Part shown: piece by piece, positions 4,796 to 11,335 of the stretch
How positions within the stretch are numbered: position 1 is the stretch's first letter
Layout of the letters: each line of letters starts with the position of its first letter
Assembly: GCA_030609975.1 (NCBI GenBank)
Contig: JAUWSR010000094.1
Coordinates: 1 to 11,335 of the forward strand
Reading direction: 5' to 3'
DNA length: 11,335 nucleotides
Source: Acidobacteriota bacterium
Lineage (GTDB): Bacteria > Acidobacteriota > Aminicenantia > Aminicenantales > Aminicenantaceae
The notes under the pieces: model-generated
Told to the model about the DNA's origin: nothing
Databases searched by the model: none
What the model saw: the letters and a program-made list of their open reading frames with translations, nothing else
Program-made: the position numbers and the translations under genes

Positions 4796-6316
4796 TTAAC
4801 GTTTAGGCTCGGTCATACTTTTTAATGCATCGCCGATGCTAAGTGATGAGCCTCCCACAGGCGGAAATTCCTTAAAGGTTTCCAGGAACTGCCCGATATA
4901 AGCTTGGGCCGGAACAAACAGCCACATCTGGTCCGCCATCCAGCGCATATACAGTTGAGATTCGTGCGGGGCCTTCTCAAAGGGATCGGCTCTCAGATTG
5001 ATCACTCTCGGCCAGGCCGGCTGCTTACGATAGGCTGAAGTGATGTCTCCTTCCAGGAGTACGAAATGGAGTTTCCAGTTGTTGTAGCGAATCGCATTGA
5101 GATTGCCGCCTTGATCAAAAAAGAAGATCTCTCTGCGAGGCGATTCTTCCACCTCTCCCTTGATATAAGGCAGAAAATTGTAGCCATCCAGATGGACCTT
5201 GAAGGTCTTATCCCCGGCCGTGTAGCCTTTTTTAAGTTGTTCTTTGATATTCGGTTCACCCACTGCGGCCATGAAGGTGGGTATCATGTCTTCATGCGAG
5301 ATAATTTCGTTTACCTTGGTACCGGGTTTGATGGTTCCAGGCCAACGAACGAGAGCAGGTACCCTGAAACCGCCTTCCCAGGTCGTGCCTTTTTCGCCAT
5401 GGAAGGGGATGGTGCCGCCATCGGGCCAGGTAAAAGTCTCGGCACCGTTGTCGGTGGAATAGAAAACGATGGTATTGTCTGCTACTCCCAGCTCATCCAG
5501 CTTGTCCAGCATCTGTCCCACGTGGTTGTCATGCTCCAACATGCCGTCGGCATAGATGCTGATCCCGGATTTGCCATACCATTTGTCAGAAAGCCGAGTC
5601 CACACGTGCATGCGGGTTGTGGTCAACCAGATAAAGAAGGGCTTCTCCGCTTTGACCGCCCGTTCCATGAAATCAAGCGCGCCATTGGTAAACTCGTCGT
5701 CGGCTGTCTCCATGCGTTTGCGCGTCATGGGGCCTGTGTCCTGGATACGGCCGTCGGCATAGCTGTGGATCACTCCGCGGGGTCCGAACTCTTTGTGGAA
5801 CTCGGGATCCTTGGGATAGTAATAGCCCTCCGGTTCTTCTTCGGCGTTCAGGTGATAGAGATTGCCGTAGAACTCATCGAAGCCGTGATTGGTAGGCAGG
5901 TGTTCATCCCTGTCGCCCAAGTGATTTTTTCCGAATTGACCCGACATGTAGCCGTGCGGCTTGAGCAGCTCAGCCAAGGTCGGCATGCTATCCTTGATTC
6001 CTTGGGGGGAGCCGGGCATGCCGATCGTGAGCAGGCCGGTCCGGAAGGGATGCTGTCCCAGGATGAAGGCCGCTCTGCCTGCGGTACAGCTCTGTTGGGC
6101 GTACCAGTCCGTAAATAGAGCCCCCTCCTCAGCGATCCGGTCGATGTTGGGTGTATGGTAGCCCATCATGCCTTGGTTGTAGGCGCTGATGTTCCAGTAG
6201 CCCACATCGTCACCCCAGATCACCAGGATGTTGGGCTTTTTTTGGGCAAGTTCAGGGATTGTGGCCCATGCCATCAGAACTAAAAAAGTGAGAAATAAAA
6301 CAGCCATTTTTTTCAT
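4796..6316 (-). CDS. Exported sulfatase (arylsulfatase family)
   Basis: A 506-residue S1-type sulfatase that hydrolyses sulfate esters. Residues 1-25 form a signal peptide (MKKMAVLFLTFLVLMAWA), so it acts in the periplasm or outside. The catalytic motif is Cys77-Thr-Ala-Gly-Arg81: Cys77 should be converted to formylglycine by a maturase that is not in this window. Metal ligands are Asp36-Asp37 (WGDDVG) and Asp289-Asn290 (STDNG). Lys130 and His132 (GKNHLGD), His237 and Lys309 (GEKGTTWEGG) complete the active-site set. The usual CxPSR is replaced by CTAGR, a variant I recall in a sulfatase subgroup with the CTAGRAAF signature. The start has a strong ribosome site (AGGAGAGG, 5 bases before ATG). 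The promoter is at 6382-6410. The substrate (aryl or sugar sulfate) cannot be told. Confidence 0.93.
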   Translation of the reverse strand: MKKMAVLFLTFLVLMAWATIPELAQKKPNILVIWGDDVGYWNISAYNQGMMGYHTPNIDRIAEEGALFTDWYAQQSCTAGRAAFILGQHPFRTGLLTIGMPGSPQGIKDSMPTLAELLKPHGYMSGQFGKNHLGDRDEHLPTNHGFDEFYGNLYHLNAEEEPEGYYYPKDPEFHKEFGPRGVIHSYADGRIQDTGPMTRKRMETADDEFTNGALDFMERAVKAEKPFFIWLTTTRMHVWTRLSDKWYGKSGISIYADGMLEHDNHVGQMLDKLDELGVADNTIVFYSTDNGAETFTWPDGGTIPFHGEKGTTWEGGFRVPALVRWPGTIKPGTKVNEIISHEDMIPTFMAAVGEPNIKEQLKKGYTAGDKTFKVHLDGYNFLPYIKGEVEESPRREIFFFDQGGNLNAIRYNNWKLHFVLLEGDITSAYRKQPAWPRVINLRADPFEKAPHESQLYMRWMADQMWLFVPAQAYIGQFLETFKEFPPVGGSSLSIGDALKSMTEPKR

Positions 6317-6381
6317 ACCAACCTCTCCTTTTGTGAATATTCAGATGTTAATACATATTTAAATTTCTAATTTAGATTGAA

Positions 6382-6410
6382 ATTATCGCTATTTCGGAGA
6401 GAATTGTCAA
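6382..6410 (-). promoter_or_regulatory. Promoter of the sulfatase gene
   Basis: On the minus strand TTGACA (6410-6405), 17 bases, GATAAT (6387-6382). The -35 is perfect and the -10 matches 5 of 6, so this looks strong. The leader is about 60 bases. The perfect palindrome AATTGTCAATT (6402-6412) covers the -35, and AATTTC/GAAATT (6362-6367 and 6379-6384) surrounds the expected transcription start; either could be an operator. Confidence 0.65.
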
Positions 6411-6464
6411 TTGGACTTTCGTCCTATGTCGCTTGCGGTTCTTGGCAAAAGGGGCCTGCTCGAG

Positions 6465-6493
6465 TTGACATTTTTTTGGTTAGGCGGCACAAT
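6465..6493 (+). promoter_or_regulatory. Divergent promoter of the unknown exported protein gene
   Basis: On the plus strand TTGACA (6465-6470), 17 bases, CACAAT (6488-6493). The -35 is perfect; the -10 matches 4 of 6. A leader of about 35 bases would precede the ATG at 6535. It stands back to back with the sulfatase promoter, with 54 bp between the two -35 boxes. Confidence 0.5.
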
Positions 6494-6534
6494 AAAATCT
6501 GATTAAAGAAGTTGGCTTAAACATGGAGGAAAAA

Positions 6535-7203
6535 ATGCAAAACACATTGATACGCTCTGCGGTGGTTTTTATTTGTCTGGTGCTTGTGTGCTCGCCGCTG
6601 TCTTTTACCCAGGAGAAACCCGCGGAGCGCATGATTATAGTGGGTGAATATGTGCGGCAGGTGGTTAACAACGAGGCTCTGGTAAATGTGGGTTACCGGA
6701 CAGCGCACGCAACGGTGGGTAACGATTGGATGCTGCTCGAGATCGGCATGACCGTGTTGAAGGGAAACAGACAGACGCTGCAGCGTGGCGCCATCTCCCT
6801 TATTTCCTATGACGATAAAGTTGTCCCCCTTGCTACTCAGAGCGAATATGGGGATGCTGGATATTTACGCATGTTAAACTCCAGGGCGAACCGGATGGGA
6901 GACTCTGTGAACTACTTCCCTCCCGAGGCCCATATTGGCTGCAGGATCGGATTCTTTTCCGATCCCACCAATAGAATGATGTCATTTGATCAGATCGAAC
7001 TGTCTTCCGACCGGGGATGTTTCGGTCGCGTCTACTTCAAGATCCCGGGAACCATGAAACATGGACCCTATGTACTCCATGTCCAATTTGAGAAAACCTT
7101 GCTGCAGGTGCCCTTCAAGCTTCGGACAGACGAAGAGCAAAAAGCTTACCGGAAGAAGTTGAAAGAACTCCGTGATGCCGAGAAGAAAAAAAAGGACGAC
7201 TGA
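6535..7203 (+). CDS. Exported protein of unknown family
   Basis: I do not recognise a family. The start at ATG 6535 is chosen because GGAGGA lies 5 bases upstream; an ATG at 6523 exists but lacks a ribosome site and would place the Shine-Dalgarno inside the gene. The 222-residue product begins with a signal peptide (residues 1-25; VVFICLVLVCSPLSF). Cys19 is preceded by Val, a poor lipobox, so cleavage near Phe24-Thr25 is more likely than lipidation. The mature part is mostly beta-like, alternating hydrophobic residues (WMLLEIGMTV, AISLISYDD), and contains two Cys (136 and 162) that could form a disulfide. The last 25 residues are highly charged and helical (EEQKAYRKKLKELRDAEKK). It is transcribed divergently from the sulfatase, so co-regulation is possible; function is unknown. 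Confidence 0.82.
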   Translation: MQNTLIRSAVVFICLVLVCSPLSFTQEKPAERMIIVGEYVRQVVNNEALVNVGYRTAHATVGNDWMLLEIGMTVLKGNRQTLQRGAISLISYDDKVVPLATQSEYGDAGYLRMLNSRANRMGDSVNYFPPEAHIGCRIGFFSDPTNRMMSFDQIELSSDRGCFGRVYFKIPGTMKHGPYVLHVQFEKTLLQVPFKLRTDEEQKAYRKKLKELRDAEKKKKDD

Positions 7204-7223
7204 TCGTACTCTGATTTGAAATT

Positions 7224-7259
7224 ATAAATCTCACTTAAACAGATAGTAGAGATATTTAT
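7224..7259. terminator. AT-rich imperfect inverted repeat between convergent genes
   Basis: ATAAATCTC (7224-7232) can pair with GAGATATTTAT (7249-7259) with a two-base bulge and a 16-base loop. It lies in the 97-bp gap between the convergent unknown exported protein and methyltransferase genes, where a bidirectional terminator would be expected. The stem is weak and lacks a clean T-run. Confidence 0.25.
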
Positions 7260-7300
7260 CCTGCTTCATTTTAGTCTGGGTACATACTCCTGTCCCAAGG

Positions 7301-8071
7301 TTATTGCCGTGATGCCGGCTTCCGCGCCTTGAAGATAAAATTGGAGGTGCTGTTGAAGCGTCCCGAGGCAGGCAGAAATTTTTCGATCTCAAATCCTTGT
7401 TTCTCCAGGAAATCCCGGATTTCTTCGGGTGTGTAATAGTGCCGGATGGGCACGAAATACCAGTCCAGGATAAGCTCCTCCAATTTCTCTCCCTTGCGTG
7501 ATTTTTCCCGTTTCTTGAAGAAAAAAACCACCGGGGAGAGGAATACAGCCATGACCTTGGAAAGAAAGGTCCAGGATCGTTTGGGGGTGTGGACAAGGAT
7601 CTTGCGGATGATCTCATGCACAAAGGTCAGCTTTGTTCGCGTGTACACGGCCAGCAGCAACGATCCGCCCGGTTTGAGCACGCGGATCAACTGGCTGATG
7701 GCCCGGTAAGGATCGGTGGTGTGGTGGACCGTTCCCCAAGCCCAGACGATGTCGAAGCTCTGGTCTGCGAAGGGGAGATTCAGCATATCCTGCTGCTCAA
7801 ACTCCGCATTGGTGAGGTGGAATTTTTCCTTCATGCTGCGGGCGGTTCCCAGGCTGCCTTCGCTGATATCGATCCCGGTCACTTTTCCTGCCCCGTGATT
7901 GGCGAAGATGATGCTGAAGATCCCGGTCCCGCAGCCGGCATCCAGGATATTTTTTCCCTCGAACTCTTCAGTATTGTAGAAAATACCCCAGTGCTCTTCC
8001 GTCGCCGGGTATTCAGGGATGTATTCGGTCCAGACTACATCGTAGAATTTGCCGACTTTTTCTTTGTCCAT
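7301..8071 (-). CDS. Class I SAM-dependent methyltransferase
   Basis: A 256-residue methyltransferase of the Methyltransf_11/25 type. Motif I is ILDAGCGTG (42-50), with acidic Asp68 at the end of strand 2 (VTGIDIS) binding the ribose. FEQQDMLNLPFADQSFDIV is motif II-like, VHHTTD lies after strand 4, and RVLKPGGSLLLAVY is the post-motif strand-5 signature. The C-terminal half has a hydrophobic segment (SKVMAVFLSPVVFFF) and YYTPEEIRDFLEKQGF, common in methyltransferases of glycan or lipid pathways. The acceptor is unknown. The ATG at 8071 lacks a good ribosome site (AAAGG is about 16 bases away). It lies 72 bp after the epimerase gene on the same strand, with its own promoter in the gap (8108-8136), so it is only loosely tied to the glycosyltransferase operon. 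Confidence 0.88.
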   Translation of the reverse strand: MDKEKVGKFYDVVWTEYIPEYPATEEHWGIFYNTEEFEGKNILDAGCGTGIFSIIFANHGAGKVTGIDISEGSLGTARSMKEKFHLTNAEFEQQDMLNLPFADQSFDIVWAWGTVHHTTDPYRAISQLIRVLKPGGSLLLAVYTRTKLTFVHEIIRKILVHTPKRSWTFLSKVMAVFLSPVVFFFKKREKSRKGEKLEELILDWYFVPIRHYYTPEEIRDFLEKQGFEIEKFLPASGRFNSTSNFIFKARKPASRQ

Positions 8072-8107
8072 GGTGTTGCTGTTTAGCCTTTCTCGATATT
8101 CCCGGAT

Positions 8108-8136
8108 ATCTTAATGGCCTCGCTTGGAATAGTCAA
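8108..8136 (-). promoter_or_regulatory. Promoter of the methyltransferase gene
   Basis: On the minus strand TTGACT (8136-8131), 17 bases, TAAGAT (8113-8108). Hexamers and spacing are identical to the symporter promoter at 3606-3634. Transcription would start near 8101, about 30 bases before the ATG. Confidence 0.6.
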
Positions 8137-8143
8137 TATTTCT

Positions 8144-9118
8144 CTACAACCAGCCATTTTGACGGTACCAGGTGACAGTCTTATCCATTCCGGAGGTAAA
8201 GTCGGTAGAGGGAGCATAGTTGCATTCAGATTTGGCCTTTTGGATAGCAAGGGGTTTGGGGTGGATGAAGAAGGCCAATTTGCCAAGGGTGAGCGGGGCC
8301 TCTCGTTTAAAAAGGTGGAAGCTCGTCTCCAGAATCCGAGCGGCTATCCGGGTCGGGGCAAGAGGGAGATGGATCCTGGGTATCCGTGTTTCCAGCGCGG
8401 CGGCGACAGTCTCGACCATTTGGCGTACGGTTAAGACCTCATCTCCAGCCAGGTGGTAGATCTCACCCTCTTTTCCCTGTTCGCTGCACTGCAGAACCCC
8501 TTGGATAAGATCTTGAATAAAAACCGGTGTTTGCCAGGCGGAACCTTTGGTCACGAGAAGAAAACGTTTTCTAGCGATGGCTCTAATGAGTTTAAAGGTA
8601 CGCCGGTCGCCCGGCCCGTACACCCAACCCGGACGGACAACGATAACACTCTGTCCCTTCTGGGCTGCGGCTAACGCCATTTCCTCTGCTGCCAGCTTGG
8701 TTCTGTCATAGGCAATCTGAGGGTTGCAGGGATAAGCTTCGTCGGCCGTCTCTCCGGCTGTGACCTGTCCCAACACACCCGCTGAACTGAAGTGAACGAC
8801 CTGCTTGACGCCCGCTTTCCGAGCCGCCTCCAGCAGTCTCTCTGTTCCCGTCACATTGATTTGTTGGAATCCGGCCTCATCCAACAGGGAGGCTCCCAAG
8901 GCGGCGGCTAGGTGAAACATGACATCAACTCCGTCCAGGGCGTCCCGAAAAGTTTCGGGAGTGGAAAGATCTCCCTGGATGATCTCATGCTGGCCCAATG
9001 CAGGGACTTCGGTTCTGTGCTGCAGGAGACGCAGTCGCCACTGCCGGCGGTCTAGCTCGGCCACCAAATGGCTCCCGATAAAGCCCGAAGCGCCGGTGAT
9101 AAAGGCTGTCTTTGCCAT
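8144..9118 (-). CDS. NAD-dependent epimerase/dehydratase (extended SDR)
   Basis: A 324-residue extended short-chain dehydrogenase/reductase. The Rossmann dinucleotide motif is TGASGFIG (Gly9, Gly12, Gly15). GDLS (49-52) contacts the adenine, and FHLAAALG is the NNAG-equivalent. Ser111-Ser112 and Tyr137-x3-Lys141 (AYDRTK) form the catalytic set, and VRPGWVYGPGD is the conserved post-catalytic loop. The usual role is epimerisation, dehydration or reduction of a nucleotide-linked sugar, but related enzymes act on steroids or other ketones, so the substrate is not certain. It starts 3 bp after the upstream glycosyltransferase stop (TGA CCT ATG), with GGGGGAG nearby as ribosome site, so it is in the same operon. 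The context favours a sugar substrate for a surface glycan. Confidence 0.88.
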   Translation of the reverse strand: MAKTAFITGASGFIGSHLVAELDRRQWRLRLLQHRTEVPALGQHEIIQGDLSTPETFRDALDGVDVMFHLAAALGASLLDEAGFQQINVTGTERLLEAARKAGVKQVVHFSSAGVLGQVTAGETADEAYPCNPQIAYDRTKLAAEEMALAAAQKGQSVIVVRPGWVYGPGDRRTFKLIRAIARKRFLLVTKGSAWQTPVFIQDLIQGVLQCSEQGKEGEIYHLAGDEVLTVRQMVETVAAALETRIPRIHLPLAPTRIAARILETSFHLFKREAPLTLGKLAFFIHPKPLAIQKAKSECNYAPSTDFTSGMDKTVTWYRQNGWL

Positions 9119-9121
9119 AGG

Positions 9122-10294
9122 TCAGGCTTCTCCCCCGGGGGTAGTCGCCCGGATTAAAACTTCTTCTATTTTTTCCAGGTAACGGAGATACGTATATTCG
9201 CACTGCGCCAGTTCCCGGGCGGCTTGAGCCCGGTGTTGGGCATCCTCCTCAAAGGCTGCCGCTTGAATACCCTCTGCCAGGCTTTGCGGATCCGGTTCGG
9301 TCAGTATGGCGATCTCAGGAGTAAGGACCTGTCTGTGGGTCCAAAGGTTGGTGGCGACCAGAGGTTTTCCCGATTTCAGACAGGAGTATATTTTGAGCGG
9401 TGTGTTGGTTCCCGATAGCCGGGGTGATACCAGCACGTCCGAGATCGTGACATACAGGGGGATCTGCTCGGGCGCGACCTGACCGGTAAAACGGACTTTG
9501 TCCTCTATTCCCAGATCCTTTGCCTTTTCCTGCATCCGGGCCACAGCAGTCGTGGTGTCTCCCACCAGGAGAAAGACGAGGTTTTGTCCGGAAAGACGAG
9601 AGGCGGCTTCCAGGAGGAGAGGTATTCCCTGGTAGGGCTGGAAATTTCCGGTGTAGAGAATGACCTTCTGGTTTTCATCGGCATACTGAGCCCGCATTTT
9701 TTGCAGATCCTCGGCGGAGGTTGCTGGAGGTTCAAAATCCAGAAAGTTTTCCAGCAGTATCGATTTATGAGCATAGCCGGCCGATTCGACCTGATTGAGG
9801 AGGTCCTGACAAATGACGATCACAGCCTGCGAGTTTCTGAGCACGTACGTTTCCAGCCGCCTAAACACCCCCTTTAAAAACTTGGAGCGGGAAAAAGCGA
9901 ACTTGTCCAGCTGCTGGGGGAGACTGGAGTGCATGTCATACACATGCGGAATGCGCCAAATTCGGGCCAAGGCCGTGCCGAACCACCCGGCCTCTTCATG
10001 GGAAAAGATCAGATCATAGCGCTTTCTGAACAGCCGGCCCAGGGTTTTGAAGAAAAGGAAAAGATCAAGAGGGAGCTTTGCCCAGGAGGGTCCGATTTTG
10101 ATCTTCTTGATCCCCGGAAGGTTGGGAATACGATAGATCTGAAGCCCGGGGAATTCTTTATCCTCACCCAGGTGATACGTGACGAGATCGACCTCGTGTC
10201 CCAGGCTGGATAGGGTTTTGAGCCGAAAATACACACTTATAGGAGTGCCCCGAGGCTGGAAGAAGGGTTGGGGAGCCAGCATCAGGATCCTCAT
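9122..10294 (-). CDS. GT4-family glycosyltransferase
   Basis: A 390-residue GT-B fold, retaining-type glycosyltransferase. The N-terminal half (about 1-190) is the Glyco_transf_4-like acceptor domain, with RGTPIS near residues 15-20. The C-terminal half (about 205-385) is the nucleotide-sugar donor domain: VILYTGNFQPYQGIPLLLEA (211-230), FLLVGD (241-246), VRFTGQV (267-273) and SGTNTPLKIYSCLKSGKPLV (294-313) just where the donor-binding helix lies. It probably adds a sugar on the cytoplasmic face of the inner membrane to a lipid-linked glycan. The ribosome site AAGGA overlaps the stop of the preceding glycosyltransferase gene (9-bp gap), so the two are translated together. Donor and acceptor cannot be predicted. 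Confidence 0.9.
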   Translation of the reverse strand: MRILMLAPQPFFQPRGTPISVYFRLKTLSSLGHEVDLVTYHLGEDKEFPGLQIYRIPNLPGIKKIKIGPSWAKLPLDLFLFFKTLGRLFRKRYDLIFSHEEAGWFGTALARIWRIPHVYDMHSSLPQQLDKFAFSRSKFLKGVFRRLETYVLRNSQAVIVICQDLLNQVESAGYAHKSILLENFLDFEPPATSAEDLQKMRAQYADENQKVILYTGNFQPYQGIPLLLEAASRLSGQNLVFLLVGDTTTAVARMQEKAKDLGIEDKVRFTGQVAPEQIPLYVTISDVLVSPRLSGTNTPLKIYSCLKSGKPLVATNLWTHRQVLTPEIAILTEPDPQSLAEGIQAAAFEEDAQHRAQAARELAQCEYTYLRYLEKIEEVLIRATTPGGEA

Positions 10295-10303
10295 GAGATT
10301 TCC

Positions 10304-11287
10304 TTAATATTCAGGAATCGTTTCCGCTTCGGAGTCAATGATCTCTCTGACGTAATAGATACGCTTCTCTAGAGATTCATGATAGGATCGGACCATGATC
10401 TCAGCCAGCAGCCCCAAGGTGATAAATTGGAAACCGATCACCAGCAGCAAAATGGCCAACAGCAGGAGGGGGCGGTTGGCGAGACTTATTTGAAGCACCA
10501 AACGTTGGTATGAGAGATAAAGACCGATGGCTCCTCCGAGAGCTCCGCTGATCAAACCGAATACTCCGAAGATCTGAAGGGGCCGGGTGGAGTAACTCAA
10601 CAGAAATTTTACGGTGAGCAGGTCCAGGATGACCTTTACAAAGCGAAACACACTGTATTTGGATTTTCCGTGGCGGCGGGGATGGTGGTTGACTTTGACT
10701 TCGGCGATGTTGACTCCCATACGGCTGGCGATGGCAGGAATAAAGCGGTGCATTTCTCCGTACAAATCGATATTCTTGACCACTTCCAGCCGGAAAGCTT
10801 TAAGGGTACAGCCGTAATCGTGGAGTTTAACGCCGGTGATCACGGAGATCAACCAGTTGGCTAAAGCAGAAGGCAGTTTTCGGGTAAAAAATTTGTCCTT
10901 TCGCTTGATACGCCAACCGCTCACCAAGTCATAACCTTCCTCAAGCTTTGACACGAGCAGTGCAAAATCTTGGGGATCATTCTGAAGATCTGCGTCCAAC
11001 GTGATGATGATGTCACCTTGCGCGTGATCAAATCCCGCTGAAAGAGCGGCCGTCTGACCGAAATTCTTGCGGAGCCGGATGAGTATGACGGCATCATGGC
11101 TTTTCTGGATGGCCTTCAAGGTGGTGTAGGAATTATCGCTGCTGCCGTCATCGACGTAAATGATCTCAAAGGTCCTGCCGAGTTTTTGGCAGGCATCCAC
11201 GATCCGGGTATGCAGCTCCTCCAGGTTATCTTCCTCGTTATAGACAGGAACCACGATGGACAGTTCCTGATTATTGCTTGATGACAT
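10304..11287 (-). CDS. Polyprenyl-phosphate glycosyltransferase (GT2, DPM1/ArnC-like)
   Basis: A 327-residue GT2 enzyme. The N-terminal catalytic domain has IVVPVYNEE (11-19), DDGSSD (46-51) and the metal-binding DAD (98-100, TLDADLQNDP). The acceptor region is DYGCTLKAFR (157-166), and HHPRRHGKSKY (201-211) is the conserved basic tail of this group. Two transmembrane helices follow (about 238-259 and 271-296), with a charged C-terminus. Family members transfer a sugar from a nucleotide donor to undecaprenyl or dolichyl phosphate, giving a lipid carrier used by membrane glycosyltransferases or flippases. The ATG at 11287 has no obvious ribosome site; the gene may start the operon or continue one beginning outside the window. 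Length is normal. Confidence 0.92.
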   Translation of the reverse strand: MSSSNNQELSIVVPVYNEEDNLEELHTRIVDACQKLGRTFEIIYVDDGSSDNSYTTLKAIQKSHDAVILIRLRKNFGQTAALSAGFDHAQGDIIITLDADLQNDPQDFALLVSKLEEGYDLVSGWRIKRKDKFFTRKLPSALANWLISVITGVKLHDYGCTLKAFRLEVVKNIDLYGEMHRFIPAIASRMGVNIAEVKVNHHPRRHGKSKYSVFRFVKVILDLLTVKFLLSYSTRPLQIFGVFGLISGALGGAIGLYLSYQRLVLQISLANRPLLLLAILLLVIGFQFITLGLLAEIMVRSYHESLEKRIYYVREIIDSEAETIPEY

Positions 11288-11335
11288 CCCGGAAAATATA
11301 CCACAATCTTTTTTAAATATCTACACTGAGCGATG

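Noticed and set aside
5066..6118. A 350-codon plus-strand open frame within the sulfatase gene.
   Set aside because: It is exactly antisense to the conserved sulfatase core, has no ribosome site, and its protein resembles nothing. Long antisense frames arise from codon bias.
6523..6534. An earlier ATG for the unknown exported protein.
   Set aside because: No ribosome site precedes it, and the GGAGGA it contains is ideally placed for the ATG at 6535.
7231..7623. A 130-codon minus-strand frame overlapping the methyltransferase 3' end.
   Set aside because: It lies in another frame of the same strand as a well-supported methyltransferase, with low-complexity arginine- and serine-rich translation.
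1..11335. tRNA, rRNA, CRISPR array, phage or defence genes.
   Set aside because: I found no tRNA-like cloverleaf, spaced repeat array, integrase or transposase gene, or defence-family motif on either strand.

Overview
This is a bacterial chromosomal window of about 11.3 kb, with GC close to 50% by eye and nearly all genes on the minus strand. The lineage cannot be fixed from sequence alone. A predicted outer-membrane or periplasmic lipoprotein with a TolB-like propeller, a secreted arylsulfatase and a lipid-linked-sugar glycosyltransferase set all fit a Gram-negative-type envelope. The general style resembles uncultured Acidobacteriota/Aminicenantes-like or deltaproteobacterial genomes, but that is only an impression. 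I see no tRNA, rRNA, CRISPR array, intact insertion sequence or phage gene.

Layout, left to right. (1) At the left edge is the start of a secreted minus-strand protein (1-315, cut by the window) with a surface-repeat signature and a good promoter. (2) A 265-bp gap (316-580) holds that promoter, several small hairpins and a GGGGACGGTTCT motif. It leads into a plus-strand hexapeptide acyltransferase (581-1354). (3) A minus-strand pair follows: a dicarboxylate/amino-acid:cation symporter (2329-3567), overlapping by 4 bp a radical SAM/SPASM protein (1355-2332). The radical SAM stop codon directly abuts the acyltransferase stop codon. (4) Next come a TolB-like PD40 propeller lipoprotein (3694-4635) and a secreted sulfatase (4796-6316). 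(5) A divergent promoter region (6317-6534) separates the sulfatase from a plus-strand exported protein of unknown family (6535-7203). (6) From 7301 to the right edge is a minus-strand block read right to left: DPM1/ArnC-like GT2 glycosyltransferase, GT4 glycosyltransferase, NAD-dependent epimerase, and a class I SAM methyltransferase. The first three are tightly packed. The methyltransferase has its own apparent promoter.

How the genes fit together. The right-hand block looks like part of a surface-glycan or glycolipid assembly pathway: loading sugar onto a polyprenyl phosphate, sugar transfer, nucleotide-sugar modification, and possibly methylation. The left-edge acyltransferase could belong to the same theme. 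The sulfatase would remove sulfate from an external substrate. The symporter would import acidic amino acids or dicarboxylates. I see no clear defence or other novel multi-gene system. The most unusual items are the unexplained leader and GGGGACGG motif before the acyltransferase, the coupling of a symporter to a SPASM enzyme, the uncharacterised exported protein divergent from the sulfatase, and a recurring promoter (TTGACT-N17-TAAGAT) used at two unrelated genes.
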